DNA of 64,000 bases from Nomia melanderi (Eukaryota > Arthropoda > Insecta > Hymenoptera > Halictidae), in NCBI RefSeq assembly GCF_051020985.1, contig NC_135003.1:3806001-3870000 (forward strand), given 5' to 3'. Under the pieces are notes generated by a model that searched no databases, was not told the DNA's origin, and worked only from the letters and a program-made list of their open reading frames with translations. Shown here one piece after another: positions 23,854 through 36,400 of the stretch (positions within the stretch are counted from its first letter, which is position 1; every line of letters begins with the position of its first letter). A program made the translations under genes and the position numbers.

Positions 23854-24620
23854 AATGCCCGAGAGTTCTTTGCCCTTGAATTCTCGCCGAGGAGGCGTCG
23901 CGTGACTCGGGTCGATTAACCCATTGACAGATTCGTCGAGCAATTTCAAAATTTCCTCTTTTTTCGGATATGACCCCGCAAATTACACGTTTCCATAACT
24001 TTACCGGTTCTCTGCGATCACAGGCAGAATTATCTTCTGTCCTCCGAGAAAGTCGGCCAACTATCTTTTTCTATTTTTCTTATTTCTGCCCGGAACTTGA
24101 TATCGTCGAACGGCGAGAATATAAAGCCTCGTCTAATATCGGAAATTGCGTTTCGTCGGTGGGTTAAAGGAACCGTGGTCCCGTGGATCCTCGGCATTAC
24201 ACAGAGAACGATACACGAACGTCGGTTTCTAAGCAATAATTTCGAAGGATACGACCCGGTGAGTGATGACCTCGCGTCTCTCTAATTTTTTTCCTCTCCC
24301 GGGCCGGCATTCGCTCGAGACCATCGCCGACCGATATTATGGCCGATCGAGGTAAGATTGCCAGCTGTAACGGGATTATTCCGGGAATAGGAACCGAAAC
24401 GGGCTCGCGATTTTTATTAATCGATCGCGAGATACCGCCGGCGTTTTTCGAAACTGGGCCTATGCGCTATCATCCCCCTTTTCACCCTCGGCACACCGCT
24501 TCCCATCTGTCGTGCTTCATTTTTGATAGTTTCTTTCGACCCGGTTTCTCTTCGTCCTTTCGAAGTTTCAACTTCATTCGGTGGATCCTCGATGCCTGTT
24601 TATATAAAAGGAGTTGGTAT
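23848..24620 (+). other. CpG-rich island after the recursive site, with a second donor
   Basis: The block is moderately GC-rich. At 24339 ATGGCCGATCGAG runs straight into GTAAGA (24352), a strong donor 504 nt after the ratchet junction. This could be the downstream donor of an RS-exon or the end of an alternative first exon beginning MADRG (phase 1, so not interchangeable with the phase-2 exon at 5920). Neither is proven. Confidence 0.35.
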
Positions 24621-24704
24621 GTAGGTTGCTGTAAAAGTTTCGGGAATTCGCCATTTCTAACGCTGTCAATCAGTTGTTTATTAGTTTCGTAAAGCTTCAC
24701 ATTT

Positions 24705-24955
24705 TTAACCCCTTGGTCTGCAATATCGTGTCAGACTGGTGGTGAAAATTTCGAATAGAATTTAACAAATATAAATGTCACTTAATTCTTCCAAGTCCGA
24801 ATTGAATATTATTTTTCTATTATTAATTGTAATACTTCTGAGTAAACGTAGACATACAAGAAGCGTAGAATTTTTCTCTTTCTTTACTGAATTATGAACA
24901 ATAAAACATTTCTGTTGAACGCAATTGGAAAAGAAATCATAGGGTAAGGGGTTAA
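24705..24955 (+). mobile_element. piggyBac-type MITE, TTAACYCCTTG family, copy 2 (251 bp)
   Basis: TTAA borders are present at both ends. The left end is TTAACCCCTTGGTCTGC and the right end read inward is TTAACCCCTTACCC. It is collinear with the copy at 15486 over the left half, and an internal stretch (GTAAACGTAGACAT versus GCACACGTTGACAT) also aligns. Non-coding. Confidence 0.88.
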
Positions 24956-26900
24956 ACTTAGAAAGTGCTGACACAACATAATGAAAAATATATCAATGTT
25001 GAAGGAGAATATTTTAAAAAATAATCGAACCATTAGTTCACACTTATTTGTGACTTTTCTCATAGTTTCCTGAAGCTTCTGCAGCAACCTACGTAAAATT
25101 GGGAATGAATGGCTAGAAGAATCGTGAATGGTTGAATAATATTTCAACCGGTTTCATTGTAAATATAGATATAGGCGTGATTTTTGCCGAATGGTGGTTA
25201 TCAGCAGGTGTCACGGGGACGTGATTTTACTGTTTCTGAACCAGCAATTCGGAATTACTTATTTTCTACCCTGAACCTATAATTTCGAGTTAACATATTC
25301 TTTTTTTTTTAATATTCTTGATTGAACATGTTTCCTAATAATGAGGGTTTTGCACTTGAAATAATGATGGTTTTATTAGCTTCTAAGCAACAGATGCATC
25401 TGATTTTGTGAATACAAATTTTAGCATGAGCTTGGACGATTTGTAGTATTTTTTTGTTAGCCATCGTTCATATTGAAGGGGTGAAAACAGCCCTCCAAAC
25501 TGAGGATGAGGAACGTATTTTATCGAATATATGGAAGGTACTGCCGACTACTTGAATATTATCAGAATTTCTGTAACAGCACTTGTAAAAACGATATATT
25601 AGCAAGTACATACTAAGTTTTTTTTATATGAATTAGATTTGTTTTAATGTTTAGAATTAGAATTATATGAATGTTAATATATTTACTGAAAATTGAATAT
25701 TATTACGTTTGATGAAGCTTAGTATAAGTACTTTTTAAATGAAATAAACTGAAATTAATTTACTTTTCTTGGCTATACTCTTCAAAATAACGATGGTGTT
25801 TGTTACAATACGTTACTTGTTCCAAATTAAAAACACACTCTGATTGCCAGAGCAATTTGATCTCACAAACGTAAATTTTCGAAACTTTATCTTAACTATG
25901 AACAATGATCAGCTTCAAGATTTCCCTGTGAATCCTTTTAATTCGTGCTTCCTGCAAATAAACATAGCTCGGTTGTGGAACGTCGATTGTAATCAGGTTG
26001 CTAAATTACAGAGCGGATCGTCTTGTTATTTCGATGTATTGTTGCTGGAGATACGCAAAATCGTTTGTCGGTTTAAGGGCCGCGTGGAAGATAGAATGCC
26101 GGTGTTTGCGTGACTGTGACAGAACAAAAATAAAAGCCGGGAGAATCTGAGGGGTGGGTTAGCATCAGCCGTGTCTTTCAAAATGAAGTCCTCTTTTATT
26201 ATAGCAGAGAGCAAACAAATTCTTTCAATCGTGGCCTCTTCGCTATCGTCTCCCTTTGAGGTTAAATGTAGCCATCCAGTTGAACCCCTCTCGTTCGATT
26301 CAGTTTTTTCGAGTATTTAAGTACAGTCCCCGGCGAAACTTTCCGTGATTAATCTCCCTCCGAAATTTTCGGGTGTCCACGCCATAATCAGCATCGAGCA
26401 CAAACATACATATTTAAATTGATCTTTCATCCTACATCGTTTCACAGTTTCCTTGCTCTGTACAGGCGAGCTTTTTATAAAATTCCAACACTGAGAGTGG
26501 TTGTATATTTATATTTATATTCATATTTCGATAACAATATTTAATATTTTTTAATAAATTTGTAGAATCAATCGAATCGATTAAAAATGCAAAAACATCA
26601 CTGTATCAGTTAAAGAAATAGGAACATGATTTACTGTTGAGTTGAAAAATAAAATTCACGTCATGAAAATAAGTTGTTCCCTTAATGATTATATCGAGCA
26701 ATAAATTGTTATTACGTTTTCCCGTAACTTTTACTAGACACCCATTCAATTCTTATTCCATAAAACATCTGAAGGAAAACATTTACACATTCAATAAAAC
26801 CTTTGATCTAGAAACTTTAAAACAAGCTCGCGTGCGCAGGGTAAAAGAACCTTCAAATAATATAGGGTGGCTAAAAGATCGCGCGGGAGATTCGTAAGCA
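24956..26900. other. Mostly AT-rich stretch
   Basis: A modestly CpG-richer segment lies at about 25960-26400. Near 26866 the string TATAGGGTGGCTAAAAG resembles a transposon terminus but has no partner. No exon is recognised. Confidence 0.4.
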
Positions 26901-28320
26901 AAGTCAAAGCCCAGAAACTTCACCGCGTAAGCCCTAACGACGTAATATCCGGGAAATAACCGTAATTCCGAGAATCGTTTCTTTCCTTTTCCGAGAAGCG
27001 CCTATTGTCAGGCAATTTTCGAAGTTAACCGCTTCATCGTTCCCTTCGCGAACTCTCCGCAGACCTTGTTTATATAAGGACACACGTAAGTTCCTGCGCG
27101 TACCATCGAGCAGCGCGCGCGCTCGTGCACTTCCCCGCGGAATCGGGTCTCCGATAATCGCCGTTGCACCGAGCCAATCGATTGACACGCAAGCCCGAGC
27201 ACAGGCGCTATCAAAGCTCGAACCTGTAAGATTTCCTCGGCCAGACGAAACCGCCTCCACTGCCCTTAAGCGTAATCGGCATTGGCGGCGAACAACCCGG
27301 CAAGAGAAAGTGTTGCTTTCCCAGGTTTTCCAGCCTGGCCTTGAAATTTCCCTCTCGATGCGCTGCCTACCCGCCCCTTGTCCCCTTGCCGGAAAATACG
27401 CTAGGATGGAGATGAAAAAAAACCAGACAGAGATAGTGAGAGGTGATAGACGAGGCGCGGCGGTGGGGTGGAACGAGAGAAAAAGAAGAAAAAAACGAGA
27501 GGAAAGAGTGGAAGAAGGGAGAGAGATTGAGCGAGCGAGAGCAGGGTTAGGGGATAGCAATGGCCAGCTCCCGCTGCCGCGTGCGCGCGCGACCCTGCTC
27601 GCGATAAGTTTGCACAGAGAGTGAGAGTGCGTAGAAAGAGAAAGCATCAGAAACGGTCGGTCTCGCCCCGCGAAAGCGAAAGAGAAACGAGCTTTCGATG
27701 GTAACGGTCGAAAGGTGAAGAAGAGGCGAGGCGGGAGGGACGGAGCTAGCGGGATGAGGAGGATGGTGTAAGATAGAGCGGAGAGGAAACGGGTGGAAGG
27801 GGTGAGCAGGGGTGAATCGCCCGGCGACGTCGACTCCGACGTCGCTTGGAAGGGGTCGGAGGATCCGGGTGGTGGTTGGTGTAGGGGGTGAGCGCTGGTG
27901 GTGGTAACGGACGAGAGTAAGAGGGCTGGAATGGAAGTCGCGGAAATCCAGAAATAGGGGATGGAGAAGCGACGAAAGGGGCGCCACGTGCTGTGGGAGA
28001 GAGGGTCGTTCATCCCCGGGTCAAGGTTACCTAACCAGACTCCTCGCAGACCTCACCCTCGCCACTGGCAGCCAGCACCGTACCCTCAGCATCCGCGCTC
28101 CCAGCTACCGTGGAATCCTTCCTTACATTGCTTTTCCTCCTTCCCGCCGCCTCTGCCGCTGCAGTCGCCATCGCCTTCGGGAAACGCTCTTTTGTGATTG
28201 TTTCTCGCGGGTTTCTTGCTCCATCGAAACTTTCCGCCGTTTCCTTCTGACCGCGGGTCCTGTCTAGCGGGGTCAAGGTTGTAATACTTCGGCAGGGGCG
28301 GCAACTCGGTGCTATAGAGT
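26900..28320. promoter_or_regulatory. Large CpG- and purine-rich island, candidate promoter or enhancer
   Basis: About 1.4 kb is dense in CpG, with a GA/GGAG-rich plus strand (27415-27560 and 27700-27960) and a GC block at 27100-27150. A CACGTG E-box is at 27985-27990. The 359-codon minus-strand frame (26934-28013) is low-complexity S/P/L/R with no domain, and is explained by the scarcity of stops on the pyrimidine strand. I see no exon bounded by splice signals. Confidence 0.4.
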
Positions 28321-28377
28321 CGTGGTAGACTGTAACGTTTCGAAAATTGACGATATTGTCGTGTTTGTTGTTAACAT

Positions 28378-28555
28378 TTAACTGCCGATGTGATCAATTT
28401 TAAACTACTCCGAATTTTCTTCTTTGTTTAATAATATATGGGCATCTGTTAAAATCAGGCATTAGAGTCAATTTTGTTGTATTTAATATAATAAGTTTGT
28501 TATTTAGCACAAAAAATGTGTTTTTGAGGCTCCAATTCGTCGGTTAAGGGTTAAT
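28378..28555. mobile_element. piggyBac-type MITE candidate (178 bp)
   Basis: TTAA is at both borders. The left end is TTAACTGCCGATGTG and the right end read inward is TTAACCCTTAACCGACG. The termini share TTAAC and the CCGA(T/C)G core. The interior is AT-rich and non-coding. No second copy was found in this window. Confidence 0.5.
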
Positions 28556-30780
28556 TCCAAACATCAGAAGGCTTCAATACCAGGGTTATTGACTCGTTCG
28601 TTGCCAGAAAAAATTGTCGAATCGATTTAATGATTTGAGGCTGGTCATTATATGAACATATAAGTAGAATGCAGCACGCCAAATGTAAAAATCTACGAGC
28701 TGTTGTTCAAGTACTCGTTTCTACCCGCTTTCAATATTCCAGCGTTTCATTGGTTTTTCGATGGTTTTCGTGTACCTGCATCGTTTTCCTTCAATTACAT
28801 AAGTTTTGAATAGGTTTATAAATTTAGTTTGGTCATTGTTGGACATTTTGTCGCGAGATTTCATTAGTTTTTTGTTGAAGAGTAGCTTGGGAATTTGGCT
28901 TAACGAGGCTTGTTGAATTCAGAGTGTCAGTGTGTCAGACTTTTTGCCAGGCAACATTATGACACGCGTGAATACGCTCTGCAATTCATTAATCTGATGG
29001 AAAACTACTCGTGATATTCTGTGTGTATTTCTACGGACGCTGGGTGTTTATACAGAGCTGGCCTCGGCTGCAACTCTTTTTATCGCGGCGCCTTTCATTG
29101 GACAATCGGGGCTGGGTTAGCTTTGGGTTGGGTCGATCATTAACACGCGTGAAATTTTTCGGTGGTGGTTCGGCGATAATCGATTTCTCCGGTGATTTTA
29201 AAATCGTCAATATTACTTTTGTATCTATAAGCGTAAATTATTGTTACTATATTGAGTATTAGTGATTGTAGAAAGATAGAGTATTAAAGTTTTGCAGCTA
29301 CTCATTAAACAACGTAATGGAAAATTTTCGAATCAGCTGTATGAATTAGTTTCAGAACTTATTGTTAGTAATTACAGTGCTTACAAGAGGACGCATAGAA
29401 TATATCTTTGTAACATTGAAATCCAATCAACAATTAGATTTACTCTGACCTGTTGCTGCTGATTGATCATTTTTGAGCTCTATAAATAAACAAGTACATC
29501 AAAATAAAACATTTCTTAATTTATATGAACTATCAGGCTTTGCAGTAAAATTTAGCAAATGAATTGCAAATATTTTCTACAGATACATATTTTGATAAAT
29601 GAATTTTTGAAGTCAACAAGAATTTTTGTTCTTTATATTCCTTTTCACTTGAATGTAAACGAATGTTCATTACTCGTTGATAACATGTGCTACACGTTCT
29701 GCGTCCAAAATCCACGGTTAATTAACAAGTAAGAAAGAAAAGGAATTCTAAAATTGAAAATCACCAGTGTTCGAAGAGACAGCTTATCATTCGAATATAA
29801 AATATGATGAATGCCACTTCCGCCAATGGTCGTAAAGGGTAAAAGCTGGCCAAATAGAGATCAGAAATTAATTTAATCGGAATGGTGGGGTAAAGAGCAG
29901 TCGGCGAGGAGTTCCTGTCGCACGATTACTCGCTGGTTATTCGAGACCTCGTCATAACATTTGTACGAGAGACATAAATTCCGCGTCAGGTTGGCAAACC
30001 TCCCAGAAACAGCGGAGTAATGCCCGATAAGGCTGTAGCCAGGATGAAATTTCTTGACGGAAACCATAAAACGCCGTTACCCCAAAAATCGCATCACCGC
30101 CACCTCTGTTCCATTCCTGGGCAATAAAAGAGGGCATGTTCTGGCAGCGGTGCGTGCCCTCATAAAAAGTTCAGTTTTCCCTCGGTTTCTTGTTTGACGC
30201 TGCTCTGGCTTAACTCGTAATTTTCCGCGCTCGAGTTACGTGACTTTTGAAGAAAGAGAAAATTAAGCCGTAATAAAATCTCTGTACCAATTAAAAGATC
30301 CGGCCATGCTTTTTTGGGTTAAGGGAATTCTGCGTTGTATAATTATAAATAAACGATAAATTCAATTGATTACTCGATTTATTCGATATATTATATTTTT
30401 AATACATGCGGTAATATATTTGAACACTATGAATTTAGATTACTAATTGCATTAATTTAAATTCGAATAGTTACATTCCTAAAAGTGAAAATTATAAGAA
30501 TTAACTAACCAAATTGATTGTTACTAACAAGCTAAACAATATTTCTGTCAATGAATTTCAAATTTAGTTAATGAATTTCAAATTTAGTTAATAAATTATT
30601 ATTAAATTCTCGATGTTCATAAGTTCCTAATAAAAAAGTGTTATCAAATAAATTACACCATAACCAAATAGTATTGTAAAATATCTTCAGAAAATTACTT
30701 TTCGAAACTCAAATTCCCATAAAAATGATAATACAATACATCAACACCAACATTAATCCGTTAACAATGTTGCAAGAAAT
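28556..30780. other. Mixed AT-rich stretch
   Basis: Weak CpG-richer patches lie at about 28930-29170 and 29820-30230. No exon, RNA gene or TIR pair was seen. A perfect tandem repeat at 30551-30590 is listed separately. Confidence 0.4.
30551..30590. repeat. Perfect 20-bp tandem duplication
   Basis: ATGAATTTCAAATTTAGTTA occurs twice head to tail (30551-30570, 30571-30590), followed by a partial third unit (ATAAATT). It is probably a replication-slippage product. Confidence 0.9.
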
Positions 30781-31500
30781 CTGAATAGAATCAACTTACA
30801 AATTCTCGTCTCATTTCGCTTAATCAGCTCGCACGAGTATTTGATAATCACCGCAGCATGTCGCGAAAAGAACGTGTACTGCGTGTCGCGCAGCGGCGCG
30901 TTTTCGTGAAATTCGTCTTGTCCTGTGACGTTTGGGATTCGGCATCGCGATTCTGTCTTCCTTCCGGTATCGTGTCAATTTGAATGCATTCACGTCGGCA
31001 TGACGCATAATTCGCGGACGGAGGTGGAAGGAAGAACGTCTCCCTGCCGAGTTAGGGTAGCTCTGCCATAAACTTTCATTCTCTCTTATTTATCACCCTT
31101 CGCGTGTACCATTCCTTCGCCCATCCGCTCGGCGAACTTAACCATTGTACATACGGCCGGAGGGAAAGGAAGAAAGGGGTGGGCTCGAGTTAAGAATGCA
31201 TTTCGCGTTCGTCTGGCCGCGCTGCGTTTCTCCTCGTATACACACCGATTAAATGCCAAAGCCAATAGAGACTTATTAAAAGAGCAGGACCACCTTTTCC
31301 CCGGCGCATTGAAATTCCGCGCGACGCGTGTCCCGAGTCAGCCTCCGGCCAGTATAATGTATTTTTATACGTTTCAAATGACCAGCGGAATTTAGATTTC
31401 GTTTCACCATCCTCCGCATTCTTCTTCCTTTTCTCCTTTTTATTTCTCCTGCCGACCGATTACTCGGAAACGCAAATTGCTGCTTGTTCACAAGAAATTG
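30781..31500. other. CpG-rich island
   Basis: The block is GC-rich with GCGCGCGTT and CGACGCG clusters. Frames on the minus strand (60-79 codons) are basic and low complexity. No gene is recognised. Confidence 0.3.
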
Positions 31501-31900
31501 TTTTGTTTGTACCACACATGAATTTCTGAAATTTAATTGTACAACTCGACTGCGGTCTGATTTCTTCGTTTATTTTTAATTTTGTGTAACTCGATGTTAT
31601 TCTTGTGTAAATCGAAATGTAGACAGATAAATTGAAAAAGTATCTTCTTTTTGAAAACCTAACTTTCAATTGACTTAAATGAATTATTCAAAGGTTTAAT
31701 TATTTGATTATGAAAACTAATCATAATTTGAACTTTACTTTATTATAAATATAGAAATATTAACAAATCTACAAGCAAAAATACAGGGATATACTGACTC
31801 AAACTTTCCGATAACATCTTATACACACTTATAAATATGATTCCTTTTCCATTAAAATCGTTTCATTTATTACTATGAAAACATTAACAAAGAATACATG
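31501..31900. other. AT-rich spacer
   Basis: Nothing is recognised in this spacer. Confidence 0.35.
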
Positions 31901-33070
31901 TTTCCACCCTCTGTTCGTGCCGTCCAATTCTTCTCCCTGATCAGTGGACGGATCCTCGGCTGCCCGGGACTCGAATAATCCCTCCTGCCCGGAGAGTCTC
32001 GCTCTCCGACGAGACCAGCGTTATCGCGCGGAATTTGTTCCGAAACGGCATCCAATTCCGGTCGCGGAGGGTTAGTTCAATATTTAAGAGAGCCTCGCGG
32101 GTGAATGTGGCATGAGCACTTCCGAAAAAGAACGAACGGTCCCGTTTCACCCCCCGGAATATATGCACTTCGCATTTGTCTACCCACGCTTGGTGCCCTC
32201 CGCGATGTTTATGTGATTCACCGATGTAAAGGTGGAGGAGGCGGCGGCCGGAGGAAGAAGTAACGCGAATAGGGGCTACGGGGTGGGGGGTTCCGAGGGG
32301 GAGTGAATCGTCTCCCTTCTGAAATAATGTCGAGTATACCGAATGCAAGAACGTAACCAAGGGAGTGCGCCCGCTTATTGCCTTAAATTGCTAATTGGGC
32401 TTAGGACCGACGCTGCCTTTGCACAGCGCGCGCGGTCTCTCTTTCTTTGTACCCCCGAATCCGTCCTCCTTCTCCCTCACACCCCCTTTCGGCGTGTTCG
32501 TCTGTCTCGCTTCTGGCTCGACCGTTTCCCCTGTCCTTCTTCCTTCTCTGCACGCGTAGGTTCCCCGACTTCGACTTCCTCGATGCCTATTGTCGGACGT
32601 CAGACCCTTCGCCGCCGCCTCCACCTCTCTTTCTCTTTCTCTTTCTGTCTTTCCTTCTTTCTCTCTTTCTTTCTTTCTCTCACTTTGTCTATCCTTCGGA
32701 CGTGAGGGAAAGAGAAGCAAGGAGGAAAGTGGATGAAGGAAGGAGAGCGGGCGCCGGTTACGGGGAGAGAGATTACCGCACCCTGCTTCTTTTCTTCCCT
32801 GTCGAAACAGCATTTACCCCCATTGTTTTCTCATCTCGAAAAGTTTAACAGGATCGACTCGTGATGCCTTTTCAAATCTGCTCGCGGGACTCCTCCCCTG
32901 CTCCTTCTCTTCGTTCTCTCTTCTTTTTTCTTCGCCGGTTTCTCCCTTGCTCTCCGCATACCTCTCGCAAGGGTGGCTGGCGAACTTACGACACTTAGTC
33001 TCTCCTGAGTTTGCTTCCCTTTCGAACGTCTTTTCGAACGATTGAGGATCCATGGGACTGAACACCGAGC
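31901..33070. promoter_or_regulatory. CpG-rich island with strong pyrimidine tract
   Basis: About 1.1 kb is GC-rich and contains a CT-rich microsatellite (32619-32684) followed by a GA-rich segment (32705-32770). Overlapping frames of 83-140 codons on both strands consist of R/E/K or S/F/L repeats encoded by those tracts and are not credible genes. Confidence 0.35.
32619..32684. repeat. CT-rich (TTTCTC)n polypyrimidine tract
   Basis: About 66 bp of almost uninterrupted C and T, mostly TTTCTC and TTTC units. Confidence 0.85.
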
Positions 33071-34550
33071 GAGTCTTGTGTTCTTTCTTTCGTATGCTTT
33101 TTCAAAGTTTAGTATAGATTGACGGAGATTGTATGTAGACATTGTGCATCAAATTTAAGAGAAATGCAGTCTGATTATATATTAAAACTAGATTAGAATG
33201 CTCGATGACAAGGTACTATATGTAATTGTTAATTAGCACTTACCGTAATCACGGTTTTAATTATGGATTAACGACAACTGTGGATCATTGAGGATAATGT
33301 ATTAATATGTTTGTGAATATTATTTGTTAATATGTTTGTTAACATGGTTGTGAATTGTTAATATGTGTTTGATTATATTGTAATATGCTTGAGATCGACG
33401 TTTATAATGGAGTCGTTCACAGGTCAACGTTATTATCTCCTCTTCTTGGAGGTTTTTAGTGCTAGAACAATTAATTAGCTTTTTATGTACGTAATTCTAT
33501 CAATATTTTTTAGTTTTCTTTATCCGGTGTTAATCACTTAGGTAAATGAATGGCTCAATCGTCTGTCAATCTAGATTATGTTTAAGAAGGAACGCGTGAC
33601 GATGTTCTCTTACCTCCTTCAGCCAAGTTAGAAGCAGACCGTTGTGGCGTGTAAAGAAAGCAAGAAGAAAGAGAAAAAGAAAAAAGCATTAATCGTGGTT
33701 TCGCCAACCGATTCCCCTGACTCACCTGCCGGTCGGATAGCGCGACGGACATACGCACGAACAGTTTATTCTTCATCGTATTATCGTGCGCTCCCTTATA
33801 TGACCACGAGTAGACTAATCTTGATACCGGTCTCGTGTTGCCAGAGATACCAGTTTATATCAGCCGTAATCGTATTCTCGAACGGAAATTAATATTAATC
33901 GTTTAAGAGAATGCTGACGGTCGACTGATTAATGAAACGTAATGCGCAATTTCGGATGAAAAGTTGAAGAATAATGTCAGTGATTTGGGACACACGTTTA
34001 ATAAGATTAAAGCTGCTATTCTTAGAGTCCTCTTCGATTGAATCAAGTTTTCTGTCAACACTCAAAAACCGAAACATCGAGTGCACTGTAAAAAATAATA
34101 TTATTAAAAAAGAATACGTATAATTATCTTTCTTCTTACTAAAAGAAGCTTAGTGTGCTACATGTTTCTAAATAGCACCTGGAAAAATTACAAAGTATCA
34201 ATTAAAAGAAACGAGACAGAAGAAAATCGTTACCAGCGTACCCATTTCTCTTTTAACTTCTGGGGAACCAACCCCTTTCCGAAGCACTGTGAAAATCAAC
34301 AAATTTCACGTAATATAGATGTTATGTATACACATAAATATTCGAAAAACTTCTGATTCGACTTGAAAAAAAGTCGATTAATAGATCTAAATATTAATAG
34401 CGTCCCAGGTGTCTAGATAAATTTAGTCCGCAGCAGAGTTAACCACTTGCGGTGGCAATTTTGCGGTCAATATGAAGGTATAATATGTTCTTGGCAATTT
34501 TTGAACAAAAACATCATGACGTGCGTAGCACATCTTTCCAGCTCAAGTAG
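33071..34550. other. AT-rich stretch with weak splice-like signals
   Basis: An imperfect repeat of TTAATATGTTTGT-type units lies at about 33299-33375. A minus-strand donor-like GAG|GTAAGAG reads off 33606-33612, and a plus-strand CACTTAG|GTAAAT at 33541|33542 is a weak ratchet-like string. Neither is supported by an open exon. Confidence 0.35.
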
Positions 34551-34785
34551 TTAACCAATTAACTGTGCAATTTAGTTTGAAATATCTCTCGTTTTGCGCG
34601 GAATAAAATAAAAAAATGAAGTGTGTATTCGCCAAACACAGTACAAATGCACCTAGGGTGTATTTTAATGAAAAACCAAAGCAAAACGAATAACAATTAC
34701 ATGTTTATCTGAAAAAATAAAGAATTAATATTATTTCAAAATTTAAGATGACGTGTATACTCGTCGAACGTAGTTAACTGGTTAA
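34551..34785 (+). mobile_element. piggyBac-type MITE, TTAACCAGTTAAC family, copy 1 (235 bp)
   Basis: It starts TTAACCAATTAACTGTGC and ends GTTAACTGGTTAA, so TTAA borders and about 14-bp inverted termini are visible. The interior (landmarks ATCTCTCGTTTTGCGCG, CAAATGCACCTAGGG, ATGAAAAACCAAAG, ATTACATGTTTATCTG) aligns with copies at 47407, 51054, 56206 (inverted) and 14806 (inverted). There is no coding capacity. Confidence 0.88.
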
Positions 34786-35560
34786 ACGAGTCACAGTCGC
34801 AGGTTGAATCGCGAGCCCTGCGCAACCTGCGCCCGATTTCGTTCTTACCGGACGGAATCGTACGCGCGCACACCGTTGCGAGGACGCGCGGGAAACGCGT
34901 ATTCATTGTAAACAGTAGGAGAAAAAATTTCGAACACGATCCTCGGCAATCATAGGTGTCTGCCAGCCACGTGGCAGCTGCTTCAACAGCTGTTACCACC
35001 CCGATGCATCAGAAGATGCGCCAGTTTCTTCTTTTTTCACCTCCTCCCCCTCTGCCTCTTTCTTTCTATCTCTCGCTACCCTCCCTTCCCCGAGCACCGT
35101 TTTTTTTGCGCTTGTTTTGCCGTTGATTTTTAATGTCGCGATATCACGCGCGAGGAACGCGGCACGCTGCTGTTCGCCGCCGCCGCCTCGCGTGTGCATG
35201 CTCAGCACCCCGGCACAAAAAGGAAACACATCGCCGCCGCTGCTGTGGGCCCCGAGTCCTTCGGACGGGAATTATCTCCTGTTCATCTTCATTCACAGTT
35301 CTTGCGCGCCGATTGACAGCCACAAAAGCGTTCGCGCCGACGACGCGCGAGACTCTAACAAGAAACCTCCACGAAATTGTTAATTCCCCGTCTACGGAGA
35401 CGTCCGTCGTGTTTAATTAATCGAGGCCCGTTGTTCGCCGTGTCTCGTTCGGACGTTTCGTTTCCTTCTTCTTGGATTGTGCGGGGTGCGCGAGACCATA
35501 CACTGCCTGCGAATTGCTGATCACCTGTGATTGTTCTGCAGAGAATGGATATTGTGCAGC
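34786..35560. promoter_or_regulatory. CpG-rich island
   Basis: The block is GC-rich with CGCGCG, CGCCGCCGCC and a CT-rich tract (35035-35090). Nested frames of 78-95 codons on both strands are R/P/S-rich and not credible. It is likely regulatory or an untranslated exon. Confidence 0.35.
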
Positions 35561-36400
35561 ATGATTGTTTTGTTTTCTTGTGAGATAGCGGATCTATACT
35601 TTGATCACCTTTCGAGATTATTGCTGGAAGTTGAATAATGAATTTCGATGGACGGTATTCTTTCCGATGTTTTGACATGTTTGTGTTTGGCTCGAAATTT
35701 GAAAGATAACAACAGGTGTTGAAGTTTTACCGTTTACTTGACTGAACGCTTTCTTTTATTATGTGGCTTTTCTAATTTCAAATCATTGTAGAATAATGAA
35801 GTTTATAACTGAAATGCATTGTGAACTTTGCGTTCATAATACATTGTATTCTATGTAATTGAAGAATTGAATAGCTTTAAAAATTTAATGGCTTTTCCGG
35901 TATGAAATACATATAAAATGCTGCATTCATTATTCTGAAATACGAACTTCTGAATTATTAACAATTCCCTTTAAATTGTCAATGACTACCATCTGATACC
36001 TCAAGAAAGCTTTTCAATCCAATACTAATTTGTCTCTTATAAAGTCAATAAAATGGATCAAATGCCATAGAACACGTCAAAACTGATTTAACGCATTGAT
36101 TACGTAAAATATTTATTACATTAAAGCGAACAATAGAGTGGTAAATTGAATGATATTGACCATGCAAAAATATGATGCGTAACATATTTATCTCTGCGTA
36201 TATCCCATTAGCGGTCGTCGCAGTGTAAACGGTAACCAAATAAGACAAACAAAACAAACAAATAATAAGTAAATATTCATCGACGAAGTTCAAAACGATA
36301 AACCATACAGCCGATTACTAAGTCTTAAATTATGCTACTCCATCATCCCGTATTTTGTACAAGTCAGAAAGTTCGTGTCTCTAAAAATTGTTCAACTAAA
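35561..36400. other. AT-rich stretch, nothing recognised
   Basis: An 82-codon minus-strand frame (36045-36293) has one hydrophobic segment but no promoter, splice or family support. Confidence 0.4.

Noticed and set aside
26934..28013. Longest open frame of the window, 359 codons, minus strand
   Set aside because: It is low-complexity (S, P, L, R) and lies opposite a purine-rich strand where stop codons are rare. It has no domain, no coding-type codon bias and no matching splice or promoter signals; its ATG falls in the GA-rich tract.
32343..32848. Overlapping 120-140 codon frames on both strands
   Set aside because: They are generated by a CT-rich microsatellite (Ser/Phe/Leu one way, Glu/Arg/Lys the other), not a protein.
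33531..33548. Third recursive-splice-like string, CACTTAG|GTAAAT
   Set aside because: The pyrimidine tract is interrupted by GGTG and purines; the donor is moderate. It is kept only as a low-priority site.
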